From Faucicola sp902506225 (GTDB lineage Bacteria > Pseudomonadota > Gammaproteobacteria > Pseudomonadales > Moraxellaceae), in NCBI GenBank assembly GCA_902506225.1, contig LR733345.1:744001-808000 (forward strand): a stretch of DNA of 64,000 bases. The letters run 5' to 3'. Below the pieces are notes generated by a model that saw only the letters and a list, made by a program, of their open reading frames with translations, ran no database searches and was not told where the DNA came from. A program made the position numbers and the translations under genes. Within the stretch, counting starts at the first letter, position 1; each line of letters starts with the position of its first letter. Of this stretch, positions 43,278 to 52,170 are shown piece by piece.

Positions 43278-43682
43278 ATGCTAACTAACAAGATAAAGGG
43301 TAAAAAAGCCGCATGGTTGGGTGGTGGTGTGGCAATAATTGGTCTATTGGCAAGTTGCGCCGGCGTGGCGTACCAATCGCTGCAAAATGGTAAGTTAAGC
43401 GATATCAAAGAAAGCATTGATAGTGTGCCCAAAAAAACGCTGACGCTAAAAGGCACATTTACCCAAAGCTTAGAACAATCTGAATTTAATGACGGGACCA
43501 CCAAATACCATGTATTTGACCCAAACAACCTGTTAGCCGAGTATGCCAAAGCGCAAGGTCAAACGGGCGTGTCGATTAGTTTACCTGTCTGCATTGAAGG
43601 GCGGGTGACTGAAAAAGGACGTTACGGACATTTAGGAAAATATCCGTATGAGCTTTGGGTGGATAAAATTTGCCAATCCTAG
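43278..43682 (+). CDS. Putative lipoprotein, 134 aa
   Basis: The N-terminus MLTNKIKGKKAAWLGGGVAI leads to a hydrophobic stretch and the lipobox LLASC (Cys near residue 27), then a mature domain with TLTLKGTFTQSLEQSEFNDG, VSISLPVCIEGRVTEKGRYG and the end WVDKICQS; the last two Cys may form a disulphide. The start at 43278 has AAGGAAAA; an upstream ATG at 43224 lies in the nhaA terminator region and is rejected. The family is not recognised (OB-fold-like strand pattern). It is a single gene convergent with the LysR gene. Confidence 0.65.
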   Translation: MLTNKIKGKKAAWLGGGVAIIGLLASCAGVAYQSLQNGKLSDIKESIDSVPKKTLTLKGTFTQSLEQSEFNDGTTKYHVFDPNNLLAEYAKAQGQTGVSISLPVCIEGRVTEKGRYGHLGKYPYELWVDKICQS

Positions 43683-43719
43683 ACCAGTCCTAGATAAGCA
43701 GCTTGTCTGACCCTCCCTC

Positions 43720-44757
43720 TCATTGACGGTCAGGATCAATTTCAACCAAATCAATGGGCTGGGTATGCAGCGAACCATCTTGAATCGCGGTTTGGAGCGG
43801 ATACTTGATGCGCTCTTCGGCGATGATTTGTCGCGACACATGTTGAATCAGCTGACGTAACCAACGATGCGCAGGGTGATGCTGTAATAGTGGTGACCAT
43901 GCCATCGTCAATTCAAACTCTGGAATAAAAAATGGCGGCTCTTTAATCACGATATCATCATTATTTGCCTGCATGCGCGCCACCCGAGTCGGTAGTGTAG
44001 CAATTAAATCTTTATTAGCGGTGAGCATCGCAGGCATCTGATAATGACGGGTAAAGACACTGATTTGACGTTTTTGACCGAGGCGTTGTAACGCCGCATC
44101 AATCGAGCCAAGCCCACCAGATTTTTCGGGATTCACTCCAAAACCCACCCCCATCCCTGTTTTAGAGACCCAAACGTGCTGAGCTTTAAGATAATTTTTT
44201 AGGTTAAAGCGATTGACATACGGACTATCAGCCGACAACAAACAACTAAAAGTATCACGCCAAATCAGCACTTGGTGAAAGCTTTGCGGTACCTCGTTAA
44301 AACGATTAATCGCCAAATCAACCCGACCTTGCTCCATATCTCGATACGACACATCCGAGGGCGTTAAGAAGTCCAAAATCACGTTTGGGGCTTCACTGCG
44401 TAGCGCTTTAACTAGCCTAGGCACCAGCGTTGCTTCGGCATAATCTGACGTCATAATCCGAAACACACGACTTGAGGTATAAGGACGAAACTCAGTACGC
44501 GGCTCTAATAACTGAGTTAAATCCGCTAACAATTCGCGTACGCGCGGCTGTAATTCAAGCGCCCGCTCCGTCGGCGTCATGCCTTCAGATGAGCGAATCA
44601 ACAAGGGATCATTAAACAACTTACGCAAACGACGTAAAATATTACTCATGGCGGGCTGGGTAATGCCGAGTTGCTCAGAGGCTCTGGTGACGTTTTTTTC
44701 TCGAAGTAACACATCAAGATGCACCAAAAGGTTCAAATCCACACGTTGTAAATCCAT
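43720..44757 (-). CDS. LysR-family transcriptional regulator
   Basis: A 345-residue regulator with an N-terminal winged HTH (MDLQRVDLNLLVHLDVLLRE, then VTRASEQLGITQPAMSNILR and FNDPLLIRSSEGMTPTERAL) and a periplasmic-binding-protein-like effector domain (RIMTSDYAEATLVPRLVKAL; VDLAINRFNEVPQSFH). The first residues are like the NodD/LeuO/NahR branch. It is divergent from aceA across a 450-base spacer, so control of the glyoxylate shunt or of acetate/lipid use is plausible by position. A tail of about 35 residues beyond the usual end (residues 310-345) is atypical. Confidence 0.85.
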   Translation of the reverse strand: MDLQRVDLNLLVHLDVLLREKNVTRASEQLGITQPAMSNILRRLRKLFNDPLLIRSSEGMTPTERALELQPRVRELLADLTQLLEPRTEFRPYTSSRVFRIMTSDYAEATLVPRLVKALRSEAPNVILDFLTPSDVSYRDMEQGRVDLAINRFNEVPQSFHQVLIWRDTFSCLLSADSPYVNRFNLKNYLKAQHVWVSKTGMGVGFGVNPEKSGGLGSIDAALQRLGQKRQISVFTRHYQMPAMLTANKDLIATLPTRVARMQANNDDIVIKEPPFFIPEFELTMAWSPLLQHHPAHRWLRQLIQHVSRQIIAEERIKYPLQTAIQDGSLHTQPIDLVEIDPDRQ

Positions 44758-45207
44758 AAATTACTGTTTGTCTAGTTAAAAGTTAAGAAAAAAGGCTAAA
44801 AGCGCTAGTTTTAACAGGGCTAAAACCTAGCAATAAAACTTAAGTTATTGATTATATTGTACTATATTTTAAATAAATACTAAAGATACGAATCATTAAA
44901 TAGCTAAATTATGAATTAAAGGGTATAGTGCATTCATTCCATTATTTAAGCCAACTTAAAGCTTTATTAGTGCCAAAATAGAATTCTTAATTTTAACAGA
45001 CTATTTAATATCACTGTAAGAAATATCACGTATTTTGTTAAAAAAATTGTTAGACTATTTTGGATATTTAGTTTGTGTCTTAAAAATTATTCATATTTTC
45101 GGTGTTTAATGCTCGCTAAATATTGGCTTATTAAGACTTTTACTTTTATCACAACACAACAATCATCCTAAGTTTTTTTATCCCACCGTCCTCAACAGGA
45201 GACTGCT
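44758..45207. promoter_or_regulatory. Divergent promoter region between the LysR gene and aceA
   Basis: A 450-base, very AT-rich spacer with no credible gene. It should carry both promoters and LysR-type sites, but T-N11-A motifs are too frequent in this composition for me to name one. The ribosome site CAGGAGAC lies before the aceA ATG. Confidence 0.45.
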
Positions 45208-46797
45208 ATGTCAACTTACGTTTCAGCGATTGACCATATCCGCGAACTAAAAGCCAAATATGGTAACTGGAAAAACATCAGCGAAAATGATGCTGCGCGT
45301 TTGGTTATCCAAAACCGTTTCAAAACAGGTTTAGAAATCGCTCAATACACTGCCGACATCATGCGTCGTGATATGGCAGCTTATGATGCTGACAAATCAA
45401 AATACACCCAATCTCTTGGTGCATGGCATGGCTTTATCGGTCAACAAACCATGTATGCGGTAAAAAAATACTTCGGTACTACTGAACGTAAATATATCTA
45501 CCTTTCAGGTTGGATGGTTGCTGCGCTTCGCTCAGAATTTGGTCCATTACCTGACCAATCTATGCACGAAAAAACCGCTGTGCCAAAATTAATCGAAGAA
45601 ATCTACACTTTCTTACGTCAAGCGGACGAAAAAGTATTAAACGATTACTTCCGTGAATTAAATGCGGCGCAAGAAGCAGGTCAAGACACTAAAGCCATCT
45701 TAGACAAAATCAACAACTTTGAATCACACATCGTACCAATCATCGCTGACATCGACGCAGGTTTTGGTAACGAAGAAGCGACTTACTTGCTCACCAAACA
45801 AATGATTCAAGCAGGTGCTTGTGCTATCCAAGTTGAAAACCAAGTATCCGATGCTAAACAATGTGGTCACCAAGATGGTAAAGTTACCGTACCACACGAA
45901 GACTTCATCGCAAAACTCAACGCGATTCGTTATGCGTTCTTAGAGCTTGGCATTGACAACGGTATCATCGTTGCCCGTACTGACTCTGAAGGTGCATCAT
46001 TAACGCAAAAACTTCCTGTGTCACGTAAGCCAGGCGACCTTGCTTCACAATACTTAGACTTCTTAGAAGTTGAAGAAGTGACTTTAGAAAATGCAAGCGA
46101 GTACGATGTGCTATTAAAACGTGATGGCAAATTGGTTCGCCCAACTCGTATGCCAAACGGCTTGTACTCATTCCGCGAAGGCACCAACATTGACCGCGTG
46201 GTACTTGACTGTGTGACTGCCCTTGAAAACGGTGCTGATCTACTATGGATTGAAACGCCAACGCCAGACGTCGCGCACATCAAATCAATGACTGACCGTA
46301 TCGTTGCGCAAGTGCCAGATGCTAAACTGGTTTACAACAACAGCCCATCATTCAACTGGACGCTTAACTTCCGTAAACAAGTCATCGCAAAATGGGAAAA
46401 AGAAGGCAAAGACATCTCAGCTTACGACAAAGCGAACTTAATGTCTGCTGACTACGACAACACTGAGTTGAATGCCGCTGCTGATGAACTAGCGCGCACC
46501 TTCCAAGCTGATGCGTCACGTGAAGCCTGTGTATTCCACCACTTGATCACCTTACCTACTTTCCACACGGCGGCATTAAGTACGCACCAGTTGGCAAAAG
46601 GTTACTTCGGTGACAAAGGTATGCTAGCTTACGTTGAAGAAGTACAACGTAAAGAACTCCGTGAAGGCGTTGCGGCAGTTAAGCACCAAGCAATGGCTGG
46701 CTCTGACATCGGTGATGACCATAAAGAAATCTTCTCGGGTGAAATGGCACTTAAAGCGGGCGGCGCCAAAAACACTGCCAACCAATTTGGTCACTAA
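45208..46797 (+). CDS. aceA: Isocitrate lyase
   Basis: A 529-residue enzyme of the larger isocitrate lyase class (as in Pseudomonas), splitting isocitrate into succinate and glyoxylate. Seen: YLSGWMVAALRSEFGPLPDQ, ADIDAGFGNEEATYLLTKQM with metal ligands, the catalytic Cys in DAKQCGHQDGKVTVPHEDF (near residue 217), GIIVARTDSEGASLTQKLPV and LVYNNSPSFNWTLNFRK. Codon use is strongly biased to a few codons, suggesting high expression. It has its own terminator and acts with glcB. AceK is not nearby. Confidence 0.97.
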   Translation: MSTYVSAIDHIRELKAKYGNWKNISENDAARLVIQNRFKTGLEIAQYTADIMRRDMAAYDADKSKYTQSLGAWHGFIGQQTMYAVKKYFGTTERKYIYLSGWMVAALRSEFGPLPDQSMHEKTAVPKLIEEIYTFLRQADEKVLNDYFRELNAAQEAGQDTKAILDKINNFESHIVPIIADIDAGFGNEEATYLLTKQMIQAGACAIQVENQVSDAKQCGHQDGKVTVPHEDFIAKLNAIRYAFLELGIDNGIIVARTDSEGASLTQKLPVSRKPGDLASQYLDFLEVEEVTLENASEYDVLLKRDGKLVRPTRMPNGLYSFREGTNIDRVVLDCVTALENGADLLWIETPTPDVAHIKSMTDRIVAQVPDAKLVYNNSPSFNWTLNFRKQVIAKWEKEGKDISAYDKANLMSADYDNTELNAAADELARTFQADASREACVFHHLITLPTFHTAALSTHQLAKGYFGDKGMLAYVEEVQRKELREGVAAVKHQAMAGSDIGDDHKEIFSGEMALKAGGAKNTANQFGH

Positions 46798-46825
46798 TTC
46801 TTCATTGACTGATTGATTAATTAAC

Positions 46826-46857
46826 AAAAACACCTCACGGCATGTGGGGTGTTTTTT
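46826..46857 (+). terminator. aceA terminator
   Basis: Stem AAACACCTCAC / GTGGGGTGTTT (one mismatch), 5-base loop, T7; it lies between convergent genes. Confidence 0.8.
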
Positions 46858-46872
46858 TATGAGCCGATAAAA

Positions 46873-47973
46873 TTAAATGGTTTGCATAATTTCTTGATAG
46901 CGAAGTTGGAATTTTTTGATAAAATCAATGGTGGTCTGAATACCCATAAACAAAATAATATACGGGTTTAAACTATTTTCGTTCGACAGCTCAACCGCTT
47001 TATCACTTGGATATTCACTGATAAGTAACATGTCTTGTTGGCGCTGGGCTTGGATATCCGCAAGTTGTTGTTCAAAGTTTGGCTCTGCTAGTATATAACT
47101 ACTGGAGTCATAGGATTTGATATCACTTAAATATTGAATACAAATCGACTCCAAATCTGCCCAGCGATAAGTTTCGGTTTCACGTACCAAATTTTCAATA
47201 CTATTGACCAATTCATCCAAGGCTTGATAATAGTACCAAATCAACGGCTTACGCGGGTCATCGGTCAAGCGCGCTGAGGCATTAAATAAGTGCTGTAAAT
47301 TAGTAAATGCTAGCGTTTCGGGAATAGGCTCATGAATACCAATGAGCTGCTGGGGGACTTTGGCGTCAGGCGCCGCGGGCAAATCAGGCGAGCGGCTTAA
47401 ATTAGCGCGACCCTCACGGTCAGATTGCGCTACCGGGGTTTGCTCTGATTCTATGCCCAGCAGTTGATTAACGCGGTTTAGATAAGTATTCATGTTAAGC
47501 GTAATTAAACTATCATGACTGTGCAGGCGCGCGAAGGCATAAGAGATTTCTTTTCTCGCTTCATAGGCGTCCATCAGATTGCTCATGTTTTCTTCACGCT
47601 GATAAGTAATCGCATTTAAAAACAAACCTGCGGACACCACCCCAATGGTCGCTTCAATCATCACAAACGCCCGTGTAAAGGTATTGGTTGGGGTAATATC
47701 GCCAAACCCAGTGGTGGTCACCGTGATGGTACTAAAATACATGGCTTCCAAAAAGCCCACGTTTTCATGGTTAAACTGCATATTTGGCAAGGTACTGTAC
47801 AAAAAGCCAAATAGCGGAATTAGCGTCAAATAGATAGTGCCATACACAGCAGGCGGCAACGAAAAAATATCATCGCGCACGATGGGTTTGGCAAGCTTAT
47901 TGAGGGTAAAGGTTTGCGGCGTGTTACGGGTTGATATGATTGGTTTAGTGGACTTTTGCGCAAGTGGTTTCAT
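46873..47973 (-). CDS. Two-helix ion channel protein, K+-channel pore type
   Basis: A 366-residue protein: a basic N-terminus, helix 1 (AVYGTIYLTLIPLFGFLYSTL, about 42-62), a pore loop with the filter TTTGFGD in YFSTITVTTTGFGDITPTNT (near residues 80-99), and helix 2 (FVMIEATIGVVSAGLFLNAI). The classic TVGYGD is changed to TTGFGD, which still fits the K+-channel superfamily. The large C-terminal part (about 235 residues) is soluble, helical and unlike an RCK/TrkA domain. I predict an inner membrane cation channel with an unrecognised sensor; ion selectivity is uncertain. Confidence 0.8.
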   Translation of the reverse strand: MKPLAQKSTKPIISTRNTPQTFTLNKLAKPIVRDDIFSLPPAVYGTIYLTLIPLFGFLYSTLPNMQFNHENVGFLEAMYFSTITVTTTGFGDITPTNTFTRAFVMIEATIGVVSAGLFLNAITYQREENMSNLMDAYEARKEISYAFARLHSHDSLITLNMNTYLNRVNQLLGIESEQTPVAQSDREGRANLSRSPDLPAAPDAKVPQQLIGIHEPIPETLAFTNLQHLFNASARLTDDPRKPLIWYYYQALDELVNSIENLVRETETYRWADLESICIQYLSDIKSYDSSSYILAEPNFEQQLADIQAQRQQDMLLISEYPSDKAVELSNENSLNPYIILFMGIQTTIDFIKKFQLRYQEIMQTI

Positions 47974-48351
47974 AAGCTGCCTAATTTTTTTGCTTTAGAC
48001 TAGCATACCCATTCAAAAAGAAACATAGTATTGTAGTAACCCCTGATGAACGACAGGATAAAAGGATCAAACCAAGAACGCCACTATTGGGATAAAAATT
48101 AAAAAAGCCAACTTGCTTGTTATCGGATAAAACAAAACTAGGCAGGTAAGAGATGAATACTGAGTTATTGTGGTGAATGATGCCAAACATATCGATAACC
48201 CCGCTATTCATCTTTAAAATAGGGTTGCAATAAACACAACCCTATTAACCCTAGGAAAAAAGTGACTGGCACTATCAACTAGCTAGATTAACTTCCCATG
48301 CTTGATGGGAAGTCTAAAAATATGGGAAGTGTAAAAATAGGCAGTGTAACA
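47974..48351. other. Spacer with hairpins and a 17-bp repeat
   Basis: A 378-base gap. A minus-strand frame at 47981-48211 (76 codons) lacks a ribosome site and I do not call it. At 48218-48246 a perfect 10-bp stem AATAGGGTTG / CAACCCTATT has TTTT on the minus side and may end the gene at 48352. At 48292-48312 is the hairpin CTTCCCAT-GCTTG-ATGGGAAG. Its right arm opens a 17-bp tandem duplication at 48305-48338 (ATGGGAAGTCTAAAAAT, then ATGGGAAGTGTAAAAAT). Confidence 0.5.
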
Positions 48352-48885
48352 TTAGTGCTGACCCAGCAAATCCTTTTTCATCTCAAGTGATATGGGATTA
48401 TCGCCTAGCCAAGCACGAAGAATAGCTTGGTCAAAGCCTTCTTCTTTGATATAAGGAAGATCGCCAACCTCATCATAATTTAAGCGAACGCCATGCTCTG
48501 GCGAAAACTCAATCGTAAACATTGCCCCTTCTTTGATGGTATTGGTTTTGAACAACTCACCAAACACGTCATCAATTACTGAGGCAATTTTTTGATATTC
48601 TTCTTCGCTACTATTCGCTCTGATGCCGTCTTTGAAAGCATTTTCCAGTAACGAGCCTTTGATATTGCGGCGAGATACCATGCGCAATTGCTTGGCATAG
48701 CGTGAGGTAATGGCTGTTTCGGCATCTTCAGTCATTTCACCCAAGTATAGGGCAATATCATAGATACCAATCATAAATTTACTGCGAGCGCTAATACCAT
48801 TTCGCACACAGATTTGACCATCTAGTTTTAGGGTAGGGGGAAATAGAGTTTCAAGATCGTTGGTTTTTCCTTTAAATAAAATCAT
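48352..48885 (-). CDS. Chalcone-isomerase-like protein without a signal peptide
   Basis: A 177-residue protein. LFPPTLKLDGQICVRNGISA, RSKFMIGIYDIALYLGEM and the later IEFSPEHGVRLNYDE / AILRAWLGDNPISLEMKKDLLG match the bacterial chalcone-isomerase-like group (Chalcone_3 type). Most bacterial members that I know begin with a signal peptide and are periplasmic; this one begins MILFKGKTNDLETLFPPTLK and should stay in the cytosol unless the start is wrong. The enzymatic role of the bacterial family is unknown. Confidence 0.7.
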   Translation of the reverse strand: MILFKGKTNDLETLFPPTLKLDGQICVRNGISARSKFMIGIYDIALYLGEMTEDAETAITSRYAKQLRMVSRRNIKGSLLENAFKDGIRANSSEEEYQKIASVIDDVFGELFKTNTIKEGAMFTIEFSPEHGVRLNYDEVGDLPYIKEEGFDQAILRAWLGDNPISLEMKKDLLGQH

Positions 48886-49023
48886 CCTAGCATCCTTATC
48901 GTTCTATAACGGTTTTTTCCTTGGATAATATCGTAGTATCCTTATCTCGCTTCATTGTGTGAATATTAGGGCGAAATGTAAAGTATTATCAATGAACAGC
49001 AAGTCATAGAGCGATGATTGATT

Positions 49024-49056
49024 AAAAAAAGGGTTAGACGACAACGTACTAACCCT
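49024..49056 (-). terminator. uvrA terminator
   Basis: On the minus strand GGGTTAG...CTAACCC is followed by T7. It lies 46 bases beyond the uvrA stop. Confidence 0.75.
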
Positions 49057-49063
49057 CACTGCT

Positions 49064-49114
49064 AAACTTATACCTGTAACAGACTTATACTTGTAACAAA
49101 CTTAGGCTTGCAAC
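49064..49114. repeat. 17-bp tandem repeat at the end of uvrA
   Basis: Units AAACTTATACCTGTAAC, AGACTTATACTTGTAAC and AAACTTAGGCTTGCAAC are consecutive. The last one contains the final uvrA codons and stop (minus strand), so the copies again run outwards from a gene end. Confidence 0.85.
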
Positions 49115-52056
49115 ATCGGTTTTAAGAATCGCCCCGTATGCGAGCGCGCGTTTTGCGCCACGTCCTCTGGCGTGCCCTCAGCGATAATCTCACCACCGCC
49201 CGAACCGCCTTCAGGACCCAAATCCACAATCCAGTCGGCTGTCTTAATCACATCGAGATTATGCTCAATCACCACCACGGTATTGCCTCGGTCACGTAGC
49301 GTATGCAAGATGTCTAGGAGCTTGGCGATATCGTGGAAATGCAAACCTGTCGTCGGCTCATCGAGCACATACAAGGTCTGACCGGTATCACGTTTAGACA
49401 ACTCTTTGGCAAGTTTCACCCGTTGCGCCTCACCACCCGACAAGGTTGGTGCAGACTGACCCAAACGAATATAACCCAAGCCGACTTCTTGTAGCGCTTG
49501 CAAACGGCGGTAAATTGCCGGAATCGCCTCAAAAAATTCCGCCGCATCTTCCACCGTCATATTGAGCACGTCATTGATATTTTTGCCCTTATAGGTGATT
49601 TCAAGAGTTTCACGGTTGTAGCGTTTGCCTTGACACGCATCGCAAGGCACATACATATCAGGCAAAAAGTGCATCTCAACCTTAATCAAACCATCGCCTT
49701 GGCAGGTTTCACAGCGACCGCCTTTCACGTTGAAGCTAAAGCGTCCTGCTTGATAACCACGAGCTTTGGATTCGGGCACTTGGGCGAATAGGTCACGAAT
49801 CGGACTAAATACGCCCGTATAGGTCGCAGGATTGGAGCGGGGGGTACGCCCAATCGGGCTTTGGTCGATATCGACGACTTTATCTAAATGTTCTAGCCCA
49901 GTGATACTGTCAAACTCTTCGGCAACGTGGGTGGTAGCGTTATTGAGCTGCGTGGTCGCTAGTGGCAATAAGGTGCGATTGATTAAGGTCGATTTACCCG
50001 AACCCGACACGCCTGTGATGGCGGTAAATACACCAATCGGCAAGTTTAAGGTTACATTTTTAAGGTTATTACCTTTTGCCCCTGTCAAGGTCAGCATCAA
50101 GGGTTTGGCTTCGACTCTACCTTTTTTGGCTTTTTCTTTCTTCTCGCTTTCCGCTTTTTTCGCTTGATTTTTGGTTAAGGGAATGGCGGAGTCTTGCATT
50201 TTTTCATATTTATCGTCATTGGCGACTTTGGCTCGGTGACGCACGGTTGGCACTGCGATTTTCTTTTTGCCCGATAAATATTGACCCGTCAATGATTCGG
50301 GATTTTTGGCAATGTCTTTTGCCGTCCCTTCTGCAATGATACTGCCACCATGTACACCAGCGCCCACACCCACATCGATAATATGGTCGGCTAGGCGAAT
50401 GGCATCCTCGTCATGCTCGACGACAATCACGGTATTGCCCAAATCACGTAAGCGAGTCAACGTTTGCAGCAGGCGATCATTGTCACGTTGGTGCAAGCCG
50501 ATTGATGGCTCGTCGAGTACATACATCACGCCCATCAAGCCTGCCCCGATTTGGCTAGCAAGGCGTATCCGCTGAGCTTCACCGCCCGATAGGGTTTCGG
50601 CAGAGCGGGCAAGGGTGAGATAATCCAAGCCCACACTCACCAAAAATTCCAACCGCTCACGGATTTCTTTGATGATTTTGGCGGCGATTTCGCCTTTTGC
50701 GCCCTCGAGTTTTAATTGCTCGTAATACGCCATTGCTTCGCCAATTGATAGCTTGACCATTTCGGCAACGGTACGGTCACTGACTTCGACATGGCGAGCG
50801 ATTTCGTTTAAGCGTGAGCCGTGACAGGCATCGCAGGTGGCATCGGCAAGGTATTTGGCAAGCTCATCTCGCACGATGTTGCTTTGCGTGGTGCGGTAAC
50901 GGCGCTCCATATACGGCAACACCCCTTCAAATGGCACGGTTTTAGTGGATTTGCGACCCCGTTCATCGACAAAGTTAAAAGTCATTTTGTCTTTACCAGA
51001 GCCGTGTAAAATGACATCTTTGTGCTTTTTATCCAGTTGTTGCCAAGGCGCTTCCATATCAATGCCGTAATGCTCGGCAACGGTGGTCAGCAAGCCAAAA
51101 TAATAGGCATGGCGTTTATCCCAGCCTTGAATCGCGCCTTGGTTGAGCGATTTTTCAGGATGACCGATGATTTTTTCGGCAGCAAAATATTGGCGTTTGC
51201 CCAAGCCATCACACACGGGGCACGCGCCATAGGGGTTGTTAAAACTAAACAATTTTGGTTCAAGCTCAGCAACCGAGCGATCGCAGACAGGGCAGCTATG
51301 TTTGGCGGACAAAATTTTATCCTCAAACTCAGCGTCCATGTCATGCAAGATTGCAATATCGCTACCGAGTCGTAAGGCGGTCTCCAAACTTTCGGCAACC
51401 CGATTTCCCAAGTCATCGCGCACTTTGAAGCGGTCAACCACCACATCAATGGTGTGTTTAAAGGTTTTGGCAAGCGGTGGCACATCGTCAATGTCATAAA
51501 TTTCGCCATCGACCCGCAGCCGTACAAAGCCTTGCCCTTTTAGCTGTTCCATTAACTGGATATGCTCGCCTTTGCGGTCATCGACGACGCGCGCGAGAAT
51601 CATCAACTTGGTATCTTCGGGCAATGCCATGACGGTATCGACCATTTCGGTGACGGTTTGCGCGACCATCGGCAGGTGATGTTCAGGGCACATGGGCGTG
51701 CCGACACGGGCATACAGCAGACGCAAATAGTCATAAATCTCGGTAATCGTACCCACCGTGGAGCGAGGATTATGGTTGGTGGATTTTTGCTCGATGGCGA
51801 TGGCAGGTGACAGCCCTTCGATGCTATCGACTTCGGGCTTTTCCATTTGTGATAAAAATTGGCGTGCGTAAGCCGATAAGCTCTCGACGTAGCGGCGTTG
51901 TCCTTCGGCGTATAAGGTATCAAAGGCTAGGCTAGACTTGCCCGAGCCTGATAAACCTGTGATGACGACGAGTTTGTCTCGTGGGATGTCGATGTCGATG
52001 TTTTTGAGATTGTGGGTGCGTGCGCCACGAATTTTGATTGCGTCGTGCTGTGCCAT
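49102..52056 (-). CDS. uvrA: Excinuclease ABC subunit A
   Basis: A 984-residue damage-recognition ATPase of nucleotide excision repair. Two ABC ATPase modules: Walker A GLSGSGKSSLAF (near residue 33) and GVSGSGKSTLINR (near 685), signatures LSGGEAQRI(R) and LSGGEAQRVKLAKEL. Zinc fingers: CPVCDRSVAELEPK...CPVCDGLGK and CETCQGDGLIKVEMHFLPDM...CDACQGKRYN. It is longer than E. coli UvrA (940), mainly from a Lys-rich insert around residues 605-650 (KVANDDKYEKMQDS...KAESEKKEKAKKGRVEAK) between the modules. Genes usually adjacent in relatives (an MFS transporter and ssb) are pushed 2.3 kb away by a small accessory block. Confidence 0.96.
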   Translation of the reverse strand: MAQHDAIKIRGARTHNLKNIDIDIPRDKLVVITGLSGSGKSSLAFDTLYAEGQRRYVESLSAYARQFLSQMEKPEVDSIEGLSPAIAIEQKSTNHNPRSTVGTITEIYDYLRLLYARVGTPMCPEHHLPMVAQTVTEMVDTVMALPEDTKLMILARVVDDRKGEHIQLMEQLKGQGFVRLRVDGEIYDIDDVPPLAKTFKHTIDVVVDRFKVRDDLGNRVAESLETALRLGSDIAILHDMDAEFEDKILSAKHSCPVCDRSVAELEPKLFSFNNPYGACPVCDGLGKRQYFAAEKIIGHPEKSLNQGAIQGWDKRHAYYFGLLTTVAEHYGIDMEAPWQQLDKKHKDVILHGSGKDKMTFNFVDERGRKSTKTVPFEGVLPYMERRYRTTQSNIVRDELAKYLADATCDACHGSRLNEIARHVEVSDRTVAEMVKLSIGEAMAYYEQLKLEGAKGEIAAKIIKEIRERLEFLVSVGLDYLTLARSAETLSGGEAQRIRLASQIGAGLMGVMYVLDEPSIGLHQRDNDRLLQTLTRLRDLGNTVIVVEHDEDAIRLADHIIDVGVGAGVHGGSIIAEGTAKDIAKNPESLTGQYLSGKKKIAVPTVRHRAKVANDDKYEKMQDSAIPLTKNQAKKAESEKKEKAKKGRVEAKPLMLTLTGAKGNNLKNVTLNLPIGVFTAITGVSGSGKSTLINRTLLPLATTQLNNATTHVAEEFDSITGLEHLDKVVDIDQSPIGRTPRSNPATYTGVFSPIRDLFAQVPESKARGYQAGRFSFNVKGGRCETCQGDGLIKVEMHFLPDMYVPCDACQGKRYNRETLEITYKGKNINDVLNMTVEDAAEFFEAIPAIYRRLQALQEVGLGYIRLGQSAPTLSGGEAQRVKLAKELSKRDTGQTLYVLDEPTTGLHFHDIAKLLDILHTLRDRGNTVVVIEHNLDVIKTADWIVDLGPEGGSGGGEIIAEGTPEDVAQNARSHTGRFLKPMLQA

Positions 52057-52170
52057 ATTGAGCTTCTTATTGTGTGTTTTTGAGTGGGAAATTTGGGTAA
52101 AAAGATGGGGTTTTTTATGGGGTAGAAATGGGGTGGTTTCAAGATTGATTAGATTAAAATCTCAATTGGT

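Noticed and set aside
45835..45890. KQCGH in isocitrate lyase as a mutated active site
   Set aside because: From memory the larger isocitrate lyase class naturally has KQCGH in place of KKCGH, so it is not a defect.
47981..48211. A 76-codon minus-strand frame between the channel gene and the chalcone-isomerase-like gene
   Set aside because: It has no ribosome site and no recognisable sequence, and ends just beside the start of the channel gene; probably chance in AT-rich DNA.
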